Notes: generated by a model not told the origin, from the sequence alone. 59,051 nucleotides of DNA from Paraburkholderia elongata (GCF_013177735.1 NZ_WOEZ01000090.1:1-59051), one strand, 5' to 3'. Positions 15,540-26,193 are shown, numbered from the stretch's first letter. Translations and numbers: made by a program.

Positions 15540-16184
15540 TTATGGTCGGTCGGCACCTTTCCGCTGACGCCCCGAAGTCGCCGCAGGGAGGACATTGTCG
15601 CCACCTCGTTCACGGCGACTAAATGTCTCTTGTCGTCCCATTTGCTGTCGTCGCTTCATTTGCTCGTAGCACACGAGCACGGCTGTCCGCTCAAGCCTCA
15701 TCACGCCGTTGGCGTCCGTGTCAACATCACCTAGCTTTCCATCCTGCGAAAGCTTTTTCACATGTGCCGGCGATACGTTCAGAAGTCTCGCGACTGCGTC
15801 GGCGGACATCCAGTCTGTACTGTCATCAGCCCCGTGCGCCGGTCCTTGCCTGGCAGACTTCGCTTGCTGAAGCCTCGCAGGCATTTCACGCGCCCGTAGC
15901 GCTGCGACAAGCGTCGCCCGACGTTCGCGGTCCGCATCACTATCTGCAAGCAGGTCGTCTTCAATAACGCGCTGGAGGAGCGAGGGGACGGCCTCACTTA
16001 GCGCCTGCGACAGTCGGTCGAGCGTCTTTTTCTTTCGACCATCCATGACGGCCGCCAAAAGGGCCGCGAGCTCCTCCGACAGGGCGGTAGCAATCGGCTT
16101 AAGGGCTTGTTTGAGGTCGTCGCCCGAGATAGAAATCCCCGTCGACGCGATGTCCTTCACCTTAGACTTGCGCTTTGCAGCCAT
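15540..16184 (-). CDS. Excisionase/antitoxin-type helix-turn-helix protein
   Basis: 214 residues, ribosome site GAGG. An N-terminal helical region (20-110) precedes a small DNA-binding domain at 125-180: WMSADAVARLLNVSPAHVKKLSQDGKL…RLERTAVLVCYEQMKRR, the MerR-like excisionase fold also used by PIN-toxin antitoxins. No PIN toxin adjoins it; the nearest PIN-like fragment is at 54915. It faces the Uma2 gene tail to tail, 36 bases apart. Confidence 0.75.
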   Translation of the reverse strand: MAAKRKSKVKDIASTGISISGDDLKQALKPIATALSEELAALLAAVMDGRKKKTLDRLSQALSEAVPSLLQRVIEDDLLADSDADRERRATLVAALRAREMPARLQQAKSARQGPAHGADDSTDWMSADAVARLLNVSPAHVKKLSQDGKLGDVDTDANGVMRLERTAVLVCYEQMKRRQQMGRQETFSRRERGGDNVLPAATSGRQRKGADRP

Positions 16185-17072
16185 GGGAGCCTCATGAAGG
16201 TTAAAGATAGGGCGCGGGGGTAGAGGTTAGTCGAGGCACCGCAGCCTCTGTCGACACGAGTGCTTGCGTCGAGGCCGGGGCTGCATACACGGTTCTCATC
16301 ACACATTTAACGCAAGTGCCCCCATGTTATCCCCAACCTTGCCAACAAAATCTGGGGATAACTGAGGCCGAGCGTCTCCGATATCGAGTTGATTGGGCTT
16401 CAGGTATCTGGAGCATCCAGCTACCGCCTGGTGCAACGACGGACACGCAAAGGTACTCCCACGTCGCGACACTCATCGTATGGTGCGTCACATTGGTGTC
16501 ACCAAGGTGGCGCACCGTCGCAAACCAGCGTCGAGCGGACACGACTGTCAAGGTCTCCGGTCAGGATGTGTGACCGTCCGACGTTGCGTCGAAACGTCAG
16601 CGAAGCAAGCGCGTCTGCCAATCGACAAACGCGCTCTGAGCCATTGGGATTGACCGCTCGCTTCATTTCGGGAGAGTGACATGGTGCCGCGCGTCGAATT
16701 TTGCACCTGAATAATACGGTATATACTGTTTTTAACTGATGGCTTAACGGTTGAGGTTGACGGTCCTGATGGTCTGGACGGAGGCAGGCAGGGACGCCGG
16801 AGCCTACGCTCGGCGCGGAATTTCAAAATCCGCCGCCTGGTTCCAAGGTGCCGCTGTGTAGCGGATGCCCCCCCAAGCGCAACTTGGCTTATGCCATTAG
16901 CGGTGGTCGGGGCAATGCACCGATGTATCGGGCGGCCGCCTCACGGAACGGACGGCATTCATGTATCTCGGCGAGCTCGTCGGGATTGGTACAGCCCGAA
17001 CAGATTCGGTCAAACTGGACACGGCGGGCAACTAAAAATTACGTCACCGGCCGCGTCGGTTGAGGAGCAAAT
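16185..17072. other. 888-base gene-free stretch before phoU
   Basis: Contains the inverted repeat at 16326-16362 and an AT-rich patch at 16710-16735. ORFs here are short, lack ribosome sites and have unlikely composition. Probably remnants plus the phoU promoter. Confidence 0.4.
16326..16362. repeat. 9-bp inverted repeat GTTATCCCC/GGGGATAAC
   Basis: Perfect arms 19 bases apart, 120 bases upstream of the HTH gene's 5' end on the other side. Could be an operator or a trace of an element end; no flanking duplication is visible. Confidence 0.4.
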
Positions 17073-17780
17073 ATGCCGGACAAACATCTCTCAAGTCAGT
17101 TCGACGCTGACCTCTCTCTGCTTTCAACACGGCTGCTCGAAATGGGTGGCCTGGTGGAGTCACAGATTGTCCACGCAATGGAGGCGCTGAACACGTTCGA
17201 CGTGGACCTTATCGAACGCGTCCTCGAAGGCGAACGCCGCCTCAATGTGATGGAAATGGAAATCGACGAGGAAATTAGCAACGTCATCGCTCGTCGACAA
17301 CCGGCCGCTCGTGACCTGCGCCTCCTGATGGCTGCTTCAAAATGTGTCACCAATCTTGAGCGTGCGGGCGACGAGGCGCGCAAGATTGTGAAGCGAACCC
17401 AGCGCATTGCGAAGGATGCCAACGCGCCGAAGGTCAACATCGCTGAAATCAAGGTTTCGGCCGAAATGGCTTCGAACGTTTTACACCGTGCCTTGGACGC
17501 GTTCGCGCGGATGGATACGACCGCCGCAGAACAGATTATCCGGGACGACGAAGCCATCGATAACGAGTTCCGCGCTTTTGTGCGAAAGCTCGTGACTTAC
17601 ATGATGGAAGACCCTCGGACAATATCCCCTGGGCTGGACTATCTGTTCATTGCGAAAGCCATCGAACGTATCGGCGACCATGCGACCAACATCGCCGAGT
17701 CCGTCGTCTACGTTATCAAGGGTACCAATGTTCGTCATGTACCCCGAGAGCAGCTTGAGCTCGATGCCTTGCGTAGTTAA
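17073..17780 (+). CDS. phoU: Phosphate-signalling protein PhoU
   Basis: 235 residues, GAGGAG before the ATG. Two three-helix PhoU repeats with metal-binding signatures ERAGDEARK (96-104) and ERIGDHATNIAE (198-209). In the family PhoU links the Pst phosphate transporter to the PhoR kinase and represses the Pho regulon; it also affects persistence and polyphosphate. There are no pst or phoBR genes here, so this is an orphan copy in a storage/stress setting. Copy 2 has a chimeric remnant (32018-32299) whose last 26 codons match this gene. Confidence 0.92.
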   Translation: MPDKHLSSQFDADLSLLSTRLLEMGGLVESQIVHAMEALNTFDVDLIERVLEGERRLNVMEMEIDEEISNVIARRQPAARDLRLLMAASKCVTNLERAGDEARKIVKRTQRIAKDANAPKVNIAEIKVSAEMASNVLHRALDAFARMDTTAAEQIIRDDEAIDNEFRAFVRKLVTYMMEDPRTISPGLDYLFIAKAIERIGDHATNIAESVVYVIKGTNVRHVPREQLELDALRS

Positions 17781-18017
17781 GCCTCGATAAGGAGGCGCGA
17801 CGCTCGCCAGCGTTCTGATTGGCGGTTGTGTGTGCCAGCGTGGCGGTGCAGCTAAACTTCAATCCGCCCGCGGTGGAGCTTTGGGATGCGAAGTGCATGG
17901 ACCCCCACGCGTACAGCGCACGCCCGCCTTCAAAACTGCTGGACGAAAATAAAGCGGCCGTCCAGATTTAAGCGCAGAGCATGTCTTTTAACAGATAGTT
18001 TTTGTATTGGATGTCAG

Positions 18018-18590
18018 TTACTTTTTAATGAACTTGTTGCACTGCCGGTGAATCGAGGTGATTTCAGCTGTTGTATGGTGGTTCAGAATAACCGCCTTCA
18101 AGTCGGATTCCGTTCTTCCGCTTCCGAACAAATCAATTTGGTACCCCGCCTCTACCGCATCACCAACATCAACGTTATCACCATCAGCATCCGCCTTTGT
18201 AAAGACTATGGTTTTCATTACACCGTCGGTCTGGGGGTTTGCCGTGTTCGTGCCAGGGCACAGCGTTCTAGAAAACTGACCACCTTGCAATTCCCCCAAC
18301 ATGGTGTACCGAGTACGCCCGTTGGGCTTGAGGGTATCGCGGTCACAACCACAAAAAGTACCCTGTGAATCAAAAAAAGCGTATTCGAGCGTGAGCGTTA
18401 ATGGCGTGGGATTGAGGAAAACGAACTCTGTGTTATCAGTCACTATCGGGGATGGCGGGTTATTGAAGTCCGTAAAGCTGTCGTTGAGCTTCCAATGCCC
18501 TACCAGATAAGGGCCAGAGTCTGCTGCTGTTGCCATTCCTCCATAAACCAATGTCACCAACAGACCAACCACGACTGACAGCTTTTTCAT
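18018..18590 (-). CDS. Secreted unknown protein
   Basis: 190 residues from MKKLSVVVGLLVTLVYGG; GGAGG sits 5 bases upstream. Clear Sec signal cleaved near ATA/ADS. The mature part begins YLVGHWKLND, has FCGC, a LCPG turn, and DADGDNVDVGDAVEAG, an Asp-rich loop that could bind calcium. It ends in a basic helix. Not recognised; resembles other exported Burkholderia proteins with a beta-sandwich composition. Confidence 0.75.
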   Translation of the reverse strand: MKKLSVVVGLLVTLVYGGMATAADSGPYLVGHWKLNDSFTDFNNPPSPIVTDNTEFVFLNPTPLTLTLEYAFFDSQGTFCGCDRDTLKPNGRTRYTMLGELQGGQFSRTLCPGTNTANPQTDGVMKTIVFTKADADGDNVDVGDAVEAGYQIDLFGSGRTESDLKAVILNHHTTAEITSIHRQCNKFIKK

Positions 18591-19253
18591 GTTAACCTCC
18601 GCATGTTCAAGGTACGCCACTAGACCCTTCGTCTTTTAACAAGACAAAGGGCGTTCGAGTTTGTCGGAGCCATTACTGAAATTCGTAAAGACGTGGTCGC
18701 GTCGAATTACACCGAGGCCGGTTACGCGGCGGAACTCCTGCACTGTCCTTGCCCAAAATTTGTTTGAGCCGGTTTGGCAGGCGCTCGCCTTTCGCGAGAA
18801 TTCGCTTAGCCCTTATCTTAGGCAGCCACGAGACGCTTTTCAAGGTTAACGGCCGGTCTCCTTTGTGCCGAATTACTTAGCCCGATGGCGAGCCTTTCGT
18901 CAACGTGCCCCGACGCCGCCCACGAGCGCTACCCGTCTACGCGATTGATTCCACGGCCTACGACGCGATACTTGCCTGTAACGTTGATGTGTCCAAGTTC
19001 ACAGAAAGGTCATCAAACGTTGCACCTTCGTACCCAGGGGCGCTCGTGGGGACGGTCGCCGCCGTGGGGCGGCGACAGAATTGTGTTTGTCCTAGAATAC
19101 GAAGGGCGGCGCGCCTGGCGTTGCCCGCGACCACAACCTCTGCGCTGGGAAAGGCACTGCCGGATTGAGCGGTGAGGTAATTCGCGCCCCAACGCGATTG
19201 GCCTGCCGGCGCAGAGTTAGCCGGTACAGGTTCTAGCTGAATGGCGGTTGTCG
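18591..19253. other. Gene-free stretch
   Basis: Starts with the palindrome 18625-18651. The rest shows only short ORFs without ribosome sites. No remnant identified. Confidence 0.4.
18625..18651. promoter_or_regulatory. Palindrome upstream of the 18018-18590 gene
   Basis: CCCTT c GTCTT, loop TTAAC, AAGAC a AAGGG: symmetric except for one opposed pair. Located 35 bases before the gene's start, so an operator or leader hairpin. Copy at 33144-33170. Confidence 0.4.
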
Positions 19254-19463
19254 ATGGAGCAACTCTTTGTTTCCCGCGCTAGCGCCATTGAACGACTTCT
19301 CGAGAGAAGGCGGGAACTCACATCCGAAGTTGAATTCAACCCGTCTCTTGCGGTCGCGATTGAGGACGTCGAGCGGCTTCTGCTTCACGTCAGAGCTGGT
19401 CGCCTGGATGTGTTTGAGTTCGCCGACGGCACGGGAGAGATATCTCGCATTTACATTTTGTAG
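19254..19463 (+). CDS. Small helical unknown protein
   Basis: 69 residues from MEQLFVSRASAIERLLERRR; GGCGG is a poor ribosome site. Helical start, AVAIEDVERLLLHVRAG helix, then strands RLDVFEFADGTGEISRIYIL ending at the stop. Looks like a complete small domain. Unknown function. 48 bases before the 5'-truncated leftward gene's stop. Confidence 0.55.
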   Translation: MEQLFVSRASAIERLLERRRELTSEVEFNPSLAVAIEDVERLLLHVRAGRLDVFEFADGTGEISRIYIL

Positions 19464-19511
19464 ATGCGGCGCTGGCTGTCCTGGTCGCGCGCCGTCATCG
19501 GGATGCCGAAG

Positions 19512-19958
19512 TCACAAACCGAGACGGAAAAGCGCTTGAACGTTCCTATCGCCGCACGGCCGGACGGTGGCTTCGCGCCCGGTGTCGCGTGCGTGACTGA
19601 GAGAAGCGCAAGAATAATCGTGATACGGATGGCTATGGTTGTGATAGCGAGGCGCCCTGACGGAGTGCCGGCACCTCTTAGACTCAGGCTGCGTCGGATG
19701 CTGCCAGTCGGCGGGCAGTTCTGTGAGTCCGTAAAACTCCCGGGTGAGTTCAGCGAGTTCGTTGCGAATATTAGCCAGCGCCTCATAGTCCGCGACACGC
19801 GCTGCATAGACGTCGCTTGAGGTGACAACCTGGCGATGTAGGGGAAACAGGGGATTGTTATAGCGCCGCTGCAGATGCCGCTCCATGGCTCCCGGCGCCG
19901 CGCTCCATTTCCACCGAGGCAGGGTGCGGGCGTCAAAGCCCTGGATAGCCTGTACCAT
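19512..19958 (-). pseudogene. 5'-truncated unknown gene, copy 2
   Basis: Full view of the remnant cut by the window edge at 1-343. The frame closes at 19512; its last third is probably shifted, since a neighbouring frame holds a hydrophobic LAITTIAIRITIILALL segment instead. Confidence 0.35.
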
Positions 19959-19966
19959 CGGTTTGA

Positions 19967-20080
19967 AAAGCGGCAGAACTGAAGGAGCGGTTGGATAAAG
20001 GGATTGCCGACATCCGCGCAAACGGGGTCTACGGAACGATATCGAAGAAGTATTTCGATTTCGACGTTTCGGGCGGCTGA
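19967..20080 (+). pseudogene. Amino-acid-binding protein remnant, copy 2
   Basis: Same 37-codon tail as at 352-465. Confidence 0.7.
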
Positions 20081-20095
20081 TGCCGGTGACTCGTC

Positions 20096-20452
20096 GTGCC
20101 GACTCAACGTCAAATTATCAATGTCGCTGCCGCAACTGGGTGGGCACTGCTTGCCGGGTGTGCGCCTTCGCGTTACGTCGTGGTTCCGGAGGGGACCGCG
20201 CCGCTGTCGCAAGAGCAGGTCACCACGCTGGTCAGCAACGCAAATGTTCGCGCGTACATAAACGGCTTCGACGCAACCATGACCACGAGGAGTGATGGTT
20301 CCGTTCAATACGCCATACAGCCGGGCAAAGAGCATGATGCGCCGCAAGCAGTCGTGTGGCACGCGCATGGTAGCTGGCACGTTGAGCAGACCGGCCGCTT
20401 TTCCGTTTCCTTGACGTGGCCCTCGGCTTCGTCCAGCCACTGGTGTCGATAA
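20096..20452 (+). CDS. Small putative lipoprotein, copy 2
   Basis: Same translation as 481-837, including Cys22 of the lipobox. Confidence 0.6.
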   Translation: MPTQRQIINVAAATGWALLAGCAPSRYVVVPEGTAPLSQEQVTTLVSNANVRAYINGFDATMTTRSDGSVQYAIQPGKEHDAPQAVVWHAHGSWHVEQTGRFSVSLTWPSASSSHWCR

Positions 20453-21040
20453 TTTTTTTTACCCCTTCCGGGTATGGAGCCAGCAACAATCACGAAGCCA
20501 CACGGTTGGAGGACTGGAGCATTTCCAGGAATTAGACTCCCAGGTTGGCGTAGCGCACTGGGCCATCCCCGTAAATCGAGCGGCAGGTCGGCAAATGCGT
20601 TGTGGTTACCTAGTCTTTGCATGCTTGCAAAGTTGCTGTCTTGTAATCGTCACGACGCTTGCCTATAACACATCATGCATCGCAATCTTGATGCGGTTGC
20701 TGACACATAGAGTCAGCCCGAGCAGACTTCTGTGCGGCGTTTCAGTACCTGTCTGCCAGCAATAAGCCGACAAGCGATGGCTTAGTGACCGTTCTAGACC
20801 AGCCAAACGACTCGGTAGGTTTCTCCCCATGTCAATGAGGATGGAGGGCGCATTTCGCTTTTCGGATTTCTCGTTACGTCGGCACAAGTTTTACCGAATC
20901 ACTGTGGATGAATACTTGCACTCAAATCAAGGGGTGAACCTGAAGACCCGTCTAGCCAGCGCGATTTGATAGCAGATGCGTGAAATCACTAGCCCGCTGC
21001 GCCCCGGCGCGGCGCCATTGCCTTGCCCGAAGGTGCTGAT

Positions 21041-21709
21041 ATGACTAAAAATCCTCTCCCGTCCCGCCGTTCTCCCATGCTCAACATCGCCGGACGAACA
21101 CTGACCGCAGTTGCCGCCTTCGCGGCTTCATGTCTGCTCGCGTATGGCCAGCCTCCCGTCGTGACGAATACCAGCACCTACGGAGATGCCGCAGAAGCCT
21201 CCGGAACGATTGTGGACAACTGCAAGTCAGGCTTCTTTGACATACATGTGTACGCAAATGCAGGTGTCACGCATGGTGGCGGGGCAACTACGCAACTTGC
21301 CGCCTATAGCTTCGTGGAAGTCGCCGGCTACGATACCTGCACTCAAACCACCTTTGGTAACTCCTACTCCGGACCCGTTCAGTTCTCTGCGGACGACAGC
21401 AAAGGAGTACAGGTTCCCAAAACAGTAACTGCATCTGGTCAGTTGCCATCGGACGACGGTACCGACACCGTAACCTTTAATATGGCTCTCAACGGGGTTG
21501 GTGTCGCGTATCAGGATAAGCGCGACGACCATGAAATATTTTCATTCGGCAATAGCGTGCTAAAGATTGACGATAAGGCCGATATGAACGCCACATTGGG
21601 AACCGGAGCAGTAACTATCTCCTCGCAAAGCGTTGGGAATCTAAGCGTTTCAAACTTTGTAGTTTACCTATACAACTACAAGACACACGTACTAACCGTC
21701 ACCCGATAA
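21041..21709 (+). CDS. Secreted two-cysteine protein, family A, copy 2
   Basis: Same translation and ribosome site as 1426-2094; preceded by the R1 copy at 20663-20975. Confidence 0.85.
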   Translation: MTKNPLPSRRSPMLNIAGRTLTAVAAFAASCLLAYGQPPVVTNTSTYGDAAEASGTIVDNCKSGFFDIHVYANAGVTHGGGATTQLAAYSFVEVAGYDTCTQTTFGNSYSGPVQFSADDSKGVQVPKTVTASGQLPSDDGTDTVTFNMALNGVGVAYQDKRDDHEIFSFGNSVLKIDDKADMNATLGTGAVTISSQSVGNLSVSNFVVYLYNYKTHVLTVTR

Positions 21710-22083
21710 ATAGTGTTTGTTGACCCGTAACGAGCTCGAATCCGATGCTCTGAATGTTACTTAATCTTTTCTTGTTCGAGTCGATGCGGCGCAACTTGGC
21801 CTGCGCGGATGCGCAATGCGCATCGCACTGTCTGCCGGAGTATCTCTGAGGTTTTCCGGGAGCTGACCCATCTGCAAGGCGGTCCGTGTGGACCGCCTCG
21901 CGCTAGCAAAAAGACCCCCATCCACATGATGGCTTTGATGTCTGAAGGGGGATACAGAAGAACAAGAAGTTAAAGACATCTTTAGCGAACCGGTATTTTA
22001 CCCGCAAGGCGCGTTCGTTTTAGACTCCCTTGGCGTTCCGCCCGCGCGCTGCTTCTCGCTAGCCTGCGATGGCTCAGCTCCGG

Positions 22084-22302
22084 TTAGCCATGGTTGTCGA
22101 CCCACGCTCGTGCCCAGTCCAGGCCGACCAGCTGGGCCTCTTCTTCCGTTTCACAACTGCCGAGGACTCCCGAGGCTTCCACGAGCCTGCCGTTTCGGGT
22201 AATGGTCCCGCTTGCAGCGTATCGCACAGGTTGAAGAATATCTTCCTGTTGCAGAATGGCATGCCCCCAGATGCGGTATCCCCTGTAGCTCTCGGCTTCC
22301 AT
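22084..22302 (-). CDS. Small unknown protein (MEAESY), copy 2
   Basis: Same as 2469-2687, with the one-base overlap to the upstream gene kept. Confidence 0.6.
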   Translation of the reverse strand: MEAESYRGYRIWGHAILQQEDILQPVRYAASGTITRNGRLVEASGVLGSCETEEEAQLVGLDWARAWVDNHG

Positions 22303-22649
22303 CAGCGGTTGCCCACCCGTACTGCGCTTCCATCGGACCCGACGCGGAGCACGTTTCCATCTGAAGTGGTGACTCGCGGGATATCGGACTCGTCTGGAGC
22401 GATGTGTGGAGCGCCGAAATGTCTGGCGCGCGGCTTGGCAGTCAGCTTCGTACTGGCAGTCGCCGGTTGATGCGCCCGCGTCTTTACAAGATGGGGCGCC
22501 GAATGCTGGTGCGTCATATGTTTCTGGGCGGTCCGGGCCTGGTGCAATCGACTCTGTGCCTCTGGTGGATTCCCGACGTCGTGATGTTCGCCCGCTAACG
22601 CGGAGGAAGCAAACGCCAATACTAGCAAAGCGCATCCAGCTATTCTCAC
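22302..22649 (-). CDS. Secreted His-rich protein, copy 2
   Basis: Same as 2687-3034, GTG start. Confidence 0.6.
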   Translation of the reverse strand: MRIAGCALLVLAFASSALAGEHHDVGNPPEAQSRLHQARTAQKHMTHQHSAPHLVKTRAHQPATASTKLTAKPRARHFGAPHIAPDESDIPRVTTSDGNVLRVGSDGSAVRVGNR

Positions 22650-22977
22650 CTTCTCTTCTCCATATTGCGCCGCTTGAGCCACTCGCTACAGCGGTCCCCC
22701 TGTCCCACGCAGGTGCCACATCGCAGCCGGGGCAAAAGTGGCGGCCGAGAATGGAATCGTCGACCCGCCACGCGCTCCCACTCTTCGGACTGGCCGTGCC
22801 GACTGCGTGGCCATTTTCGCATGCGTAGAACTTTGGTTCACCTGCCTTGCTGCGCCCAACTGCGTCGTCGATGACGGCGTCACCGAACACGCCCCGCAAC
22901 TGGGTCATGAATGCCGCCAGCTCCGGCATCAGGTGCAGGGCCGGTTTGCGAACACGGGTGTCCATGGCGCTAGCCAT
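22650..22977 (-). CDS. Putative zinc-ribbon protein, copy 2
   Basis: Same as 3035-3362; also lacks its own stop. Confidence 0.45.
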
Positions 22978-23100
22978 TGTGAAACCGGAGAGCCCGTGCC
23001 GGAGGGCGGCTAGCGGCCGACATCGCCAAAAACACCTCACTCTTTCACTGAAGGTGTAAGCGTACAATGTCCCGGAGCACGACCGGCGGCGGAGAACAAC

Positions 23101-23367
23101 ATGTCAAATCAAGCCTCAGTTCAAGACGAATTCCTGCAGACCCTGCTCAAGGGAAAGACCCCGGCAAGCGTTTACCTGATTAACGGAATCAGACTGAGCG
23201 GCCAGGTCGCGTCGTTCGACTCATACGTAGTTCTCCTGGAGTCCCCGTCCGGCCACCAGATGGTATTCAAGCACGCAATCTCTACGGTGATGCCCAGCAC
23301 AGGGGAGCGGGCGCCACGGTCGCTTCCCAATGCGGAAGACAATCGGGCGAGAACCTCGCGCGCGTAG
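23101..23367 (+). CDS. hfq: Divergent Hfq, copy 2
   Basis: Same translation as 3486-3752, with the same altered rim residues. Confidence 0.92.
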   Translation: MSNQASVQDEFLQTLLKGKTPASVYLINGIRLSGQVASFDSYVVLLESPSGHQMVFKHAISTVMPSTGERAPRSLPNAEDNRARTSRA

Positions 23368-23743
23368 TGCACGGGTGCTACGCGTAAGTGTGGTCCCTCG
23401 TTAAGCGAATGAGGCACGCCCCAGGTATCCGACGCACGCTATTCCGGAGCAACAGCCCGTCGCGACACGGCATCCGCCTCAAGGGGGAGCCCGACAAGCT
23501 CAATGGGTTCGCCGGCCGCCTCCGATTGCAAATTTAGCGGCTTCAATGGATGTGTGCTTGGCGGTCACCGCGCTTGAGGCGATGGACGGTTAGCGAATTT
23601 TCGCACGGGGGCCCACGACCGACAGCGTGTGCCAGCGTCCGGGGCTGGCAGGGGATAGTCGTCCAGCTTCAGATGCTTGTGGCACATGTGCCCGTGTTGT
23701 CCATGACCTTGCCAAGAAAATGTCGGAATAAGTGTCGCAGGGC

Positions 23744-23897
23744 GTGGCGGGTATACGGGCGGCATCGGCCACCTCAAAACGTTTCTGGCGCCGCACAAGC
23801 ACGCCGAGGCTTCGGTGCGGTTCGAAACCGCACTGGGCAATCAAACGCCCACGACTTCACGGTCATTCAACGCGGACGCGCGCCGCCGCTGGAACCC
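23744..23897 (+). pseudogene. IS21-type istA remnant, copy 2
   Basis: Same frameshifted fragment as 4129-4282. Confidence 0.65.
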
Positions 23898-24914
23898 TCA
23901 CTTAGCGGCAGCCGCGTTGAACATTGCCCGCAGTATTTCTTTGTGCTCGGACCTCAACCGGCGAGCACTGGCGGGCAAATCAATGACGACCTTAAATTTG
24001 AGGTCACCGTTTTCTCCGGTCTTCGAATTCTTCAACCCCGCTTTTTCCATCGTGATGATTTTCCCCGCTCGGGTCATTGGCGGCACGGCGACCTTGACGT
24101 TCGCGCCGAATAACTCGACCGGGACCGAGCCGCCCAGCATGGCTGTGACAAAGTCCACCGTAAGGTCCCGGGTCAGGGTAAGGCCGTGCAGCTTGTAGGT
24201 GCGATGTGCCTGGACCTTGATGCGGCAGAAAGCCGCACCCGGTGCACCCCCATTCAGACCAGGGCCTCCGGCGCCCTTAACACGCAGCACCGTTCCTTCG
24301 ACGACACCGGGCGGGACAGTCACCCTTATCGTCTTCTCAGTCTTGACTACGCCCTTTCCGTTGCAGTTCGGACATCGTGTCTCGTCGACCGCGCCGTAGC
24401 CACTGCACGTTCTGCAGTTGCGCCCATGGCCGTTTTTGCCGTCGCCGCCGCATGACGGACACGCGAAACGACCGGCGAGCTTGCCGTTTCCGTCACAGGT
24501 CCCGCACGGCCTCGGTGCACGCATCGTTACGTCCAAAGCGCCGCCGAAAATTACCGTTTCGAGCGGGACCGTCATCTTGCATTCGATATCCGCACCTTGG
24601 ACCGGCGGCGGTCCACGTCGCCTGTTCCATTGCGCCCGGACGGCCTCGTCAAAGGACGAGCCTGGCGACGCATTACCGGATGAGCTAGACCGGCGTGGTG
24701 AAATCTGGAGGTCGTAAAGCTCTCGCTTGCGCGGGTCGCTCAGCACGTCGTACGCGCTCCTGATTTGCTGGAACCGCGTTTTGGCGTCGTGCGGGTTGGC
24801 CGGGTTGCGGTCCGGGTGCCAGCGCATCGCCAATCGGCGGTACGCCTTCACGATATCGTCGGCAGACGCGGTGCTCGCAACGCCAAGCGTCTGATAATGC
24901 GTATCTGAGTTCAA
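23898..24914 (-). CDS. DnaJ-type co-chaperone, copy 2
   Basis: Same as 4283-5299 with TTG start and four zinc repeats. Confidence 0.93.
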   Translation of the reverse strand: MNSDTHYQTLGVASTASADDIVKAYRRLAMRWHPDRNPANPHDAKTRFQQIRSAYDVLSDPRKRELYDLQISPRRSSSSGNASPGSSFDEAVRAQWNRRRGPPPVQGADIECKMTVPLETVIFGGALDVTMRAPRPCGTCDGNGKLAGRFACPSCGGDGKNGHGRNCRTCSGYGAVDETRCPNCNGKGVVKTEKTIRVTVPPGVVEGTVLRVKGAGGPGLNGGAPGAAFCRIKVQAHRTYKLHGLTLTRDLTVDFVTAMLGGSVPVELFGANVKVAVPPMTRAGKIITMEKAGLKNSKTGENGDLKFKVVIDLPASARRLRSEHKEILRAMFNAAAAK

Positions 24915-25131
24915 CGTTTAACTGCCAGTAACGGTCCCGCAGAGTATGCCGGCGCAATTGAATGCCCATTGTACGGAATGTCACTAGCGGTTCGGGAAAT
25001 CGCCCCTGGGAACGCGACGCGCTCGTCAGCCGTTCGCTCGCCGGCGCGCCGTTCCAGGGTGGTGCCAGGTCGGGCTTAGTGGGCGGTGGAACGACCGGTG
25101 CTGGTCCAGGGGCCCCGAGTTGTAGCGTACT

Positions 25132-25377
25132 TCACGGATTGGGCTGCTCCCAAGGCAACTCAGCACCATGCGCACGAATCGCTGCAATCAGCTCTGCGGC
25201 AGTAATCTCGTAGCGTATTTCGCGATGAATGCCGGGCTTCCGTTGGTCGACGTCGATGAGCAGGACGGCCTTGCCGTCTGCCGCCGCTTCCAGTCGCAAG
25301 ACGCGCACGTCTTGGCCGGTCGTGTCGTCTCGCTCAGTCATCAGAATCATCGTGCCTGTCGCACCGTTGATACGCAT
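25132..25377 (-). CDS. Small unknown protein (MRINGATG), copy 2
   Basis: Same as 5517-5762. Confidence 0.6.
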   Translation of the reverse strand: MRINGATGTMILMTERDDTTGQDVRVLRLEAAADGKAVLLIDVDQRKPGIHREIRYEITAAELIAAIRAHGAELPWEQPNP

Positions 25378-25530
25378 GAAACATCTCCCATTGCTTGCAT
25401 TTCATCGGGGTTCGATTGCCCGGCCGAACATTCGTCGCGGCGTCGGCTGCACCCACCGGCCAAGTTGAGCTACGAAGCTGCCTGCGGCGGGACGTCGCAA
25501 ACAGCGGATGAACCGGTAACGAGCTGCATG

Positions 25531-25779
25531 CTACAGATGCCTCGCTGTCGGATTTTCGCCTGACGTGCGGGACATGAGGATGTCAAACGCTTCGCGCGCG
25601 TCTTTCAGTTCTTGCATCGCGACTTCGAACGCCACGAGCTCCAGCGTCGACGGCTGTCCGTCTCCATCCGAAGCAAAGTGCGGTTGAAGAGCGGCCAGCG
25701 CAGCTTGAACTGCCCGAGCAGCATTCACCACTCGTTCCAGCGCAAGTGCTTCATCAGTTGGCTTCCTTACTGTGGGCAT
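25531..25779 (-). CDS. Small helical protein (MPTVRK), copy 2
   Basis: Same as 5916-6164. Confidence 0.6.
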   Translation of the reverse strand: MPTVRKPTDEALALERVVNAARAVQAALAALQPHFASDGDGQPSTLELVAFEVAMQELKDAREAFDILMSRTSGENPTARHL

Positions 25780-25974
25780 ACGGCTCCTTGCGACAAAATA
25801 GCGCTACCGAAGGCGCCATTCCGGCCGTGCAAACCTCCAGCGACGAGAAAACGCATACCTGTATAAACACCCCGTAGTATGAGCACCGTTGCGGCTCGGC
25901 GCAGCCGCTCGGTCTGGGCGGAGCGAGCGGCGACGTCTAACCCAATCATACGGCACTTGTGTAAGCACGTATTG

Positions 25975-26193
25975 TTAGCTCCTGCTCTCAGGCGGGAACA
26001 CGCGCCAGGTACCGTCATCGTGCCGGAAGAAATAAAGTGCAACCGGGCCTTCGGGTCGCAGTGCCTCAACGCATACATAACGTCTCCCGTTAGAGGCTGT
26101 GCGACCGAATCGGGTTACCCGAACTGGCGTCGCGGAAGTTGGCGTCAGCCATTTTTCAACCAGCAAATGCAAAGACTTTTCTGCGGTGGTCAT
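25975..26193 (-). CDS. VEKW…VFPP family protein, copy 2
   Basis: Same as 6360-6578. Confidence 0.65.
   Translation of the reverse strand: MTTAEKSLHLLVEKWLTPTSATPVRVTRFGRTASNGRRYVCVEALRPEGPVALYFFRHDDGTWRVFPPESRS

Larger units (their letters stand above)
1..19615. repeat. Tandem repeat copy 1 (19,615 bp period)
   Basis: Base 1 of the window reappears at 19616 and again at 34135. Gene ends, hairpins and translations recur at exactly +19615 over 1-12083 and at +34134 over 1-6344. The window starts inside a unit, so the true unit ends cannot be fixed; the repeat is head to tail, so any phase is equivalent. This copy is the longest of the three and is used here as the reference. I compared constant shifts and translations rather than aligning every base. 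Confidence 0.97.

Noticed and set aside
14946..16184. Toxin-antitoxin pair of Uma2 and HTH protein
   Set aside because: The genes are convergent, not an operon, and the Uma2 paralogue at 46981 lacks any HTH neighbour.
16710..16735. LexA/SOS box upstream of phoU
   Set aside because: The AT-rich TACGGTATATACTGT lacks the CTGT-N8-ACAG pairing and no SOS gene follows.
19451..20440. 329-codon leftward ORF over the lipoprotein and binding-protein remnant
   Set aside because: Composition is not protein-like for most of its length; the rightward frames there have recognisable motifs.
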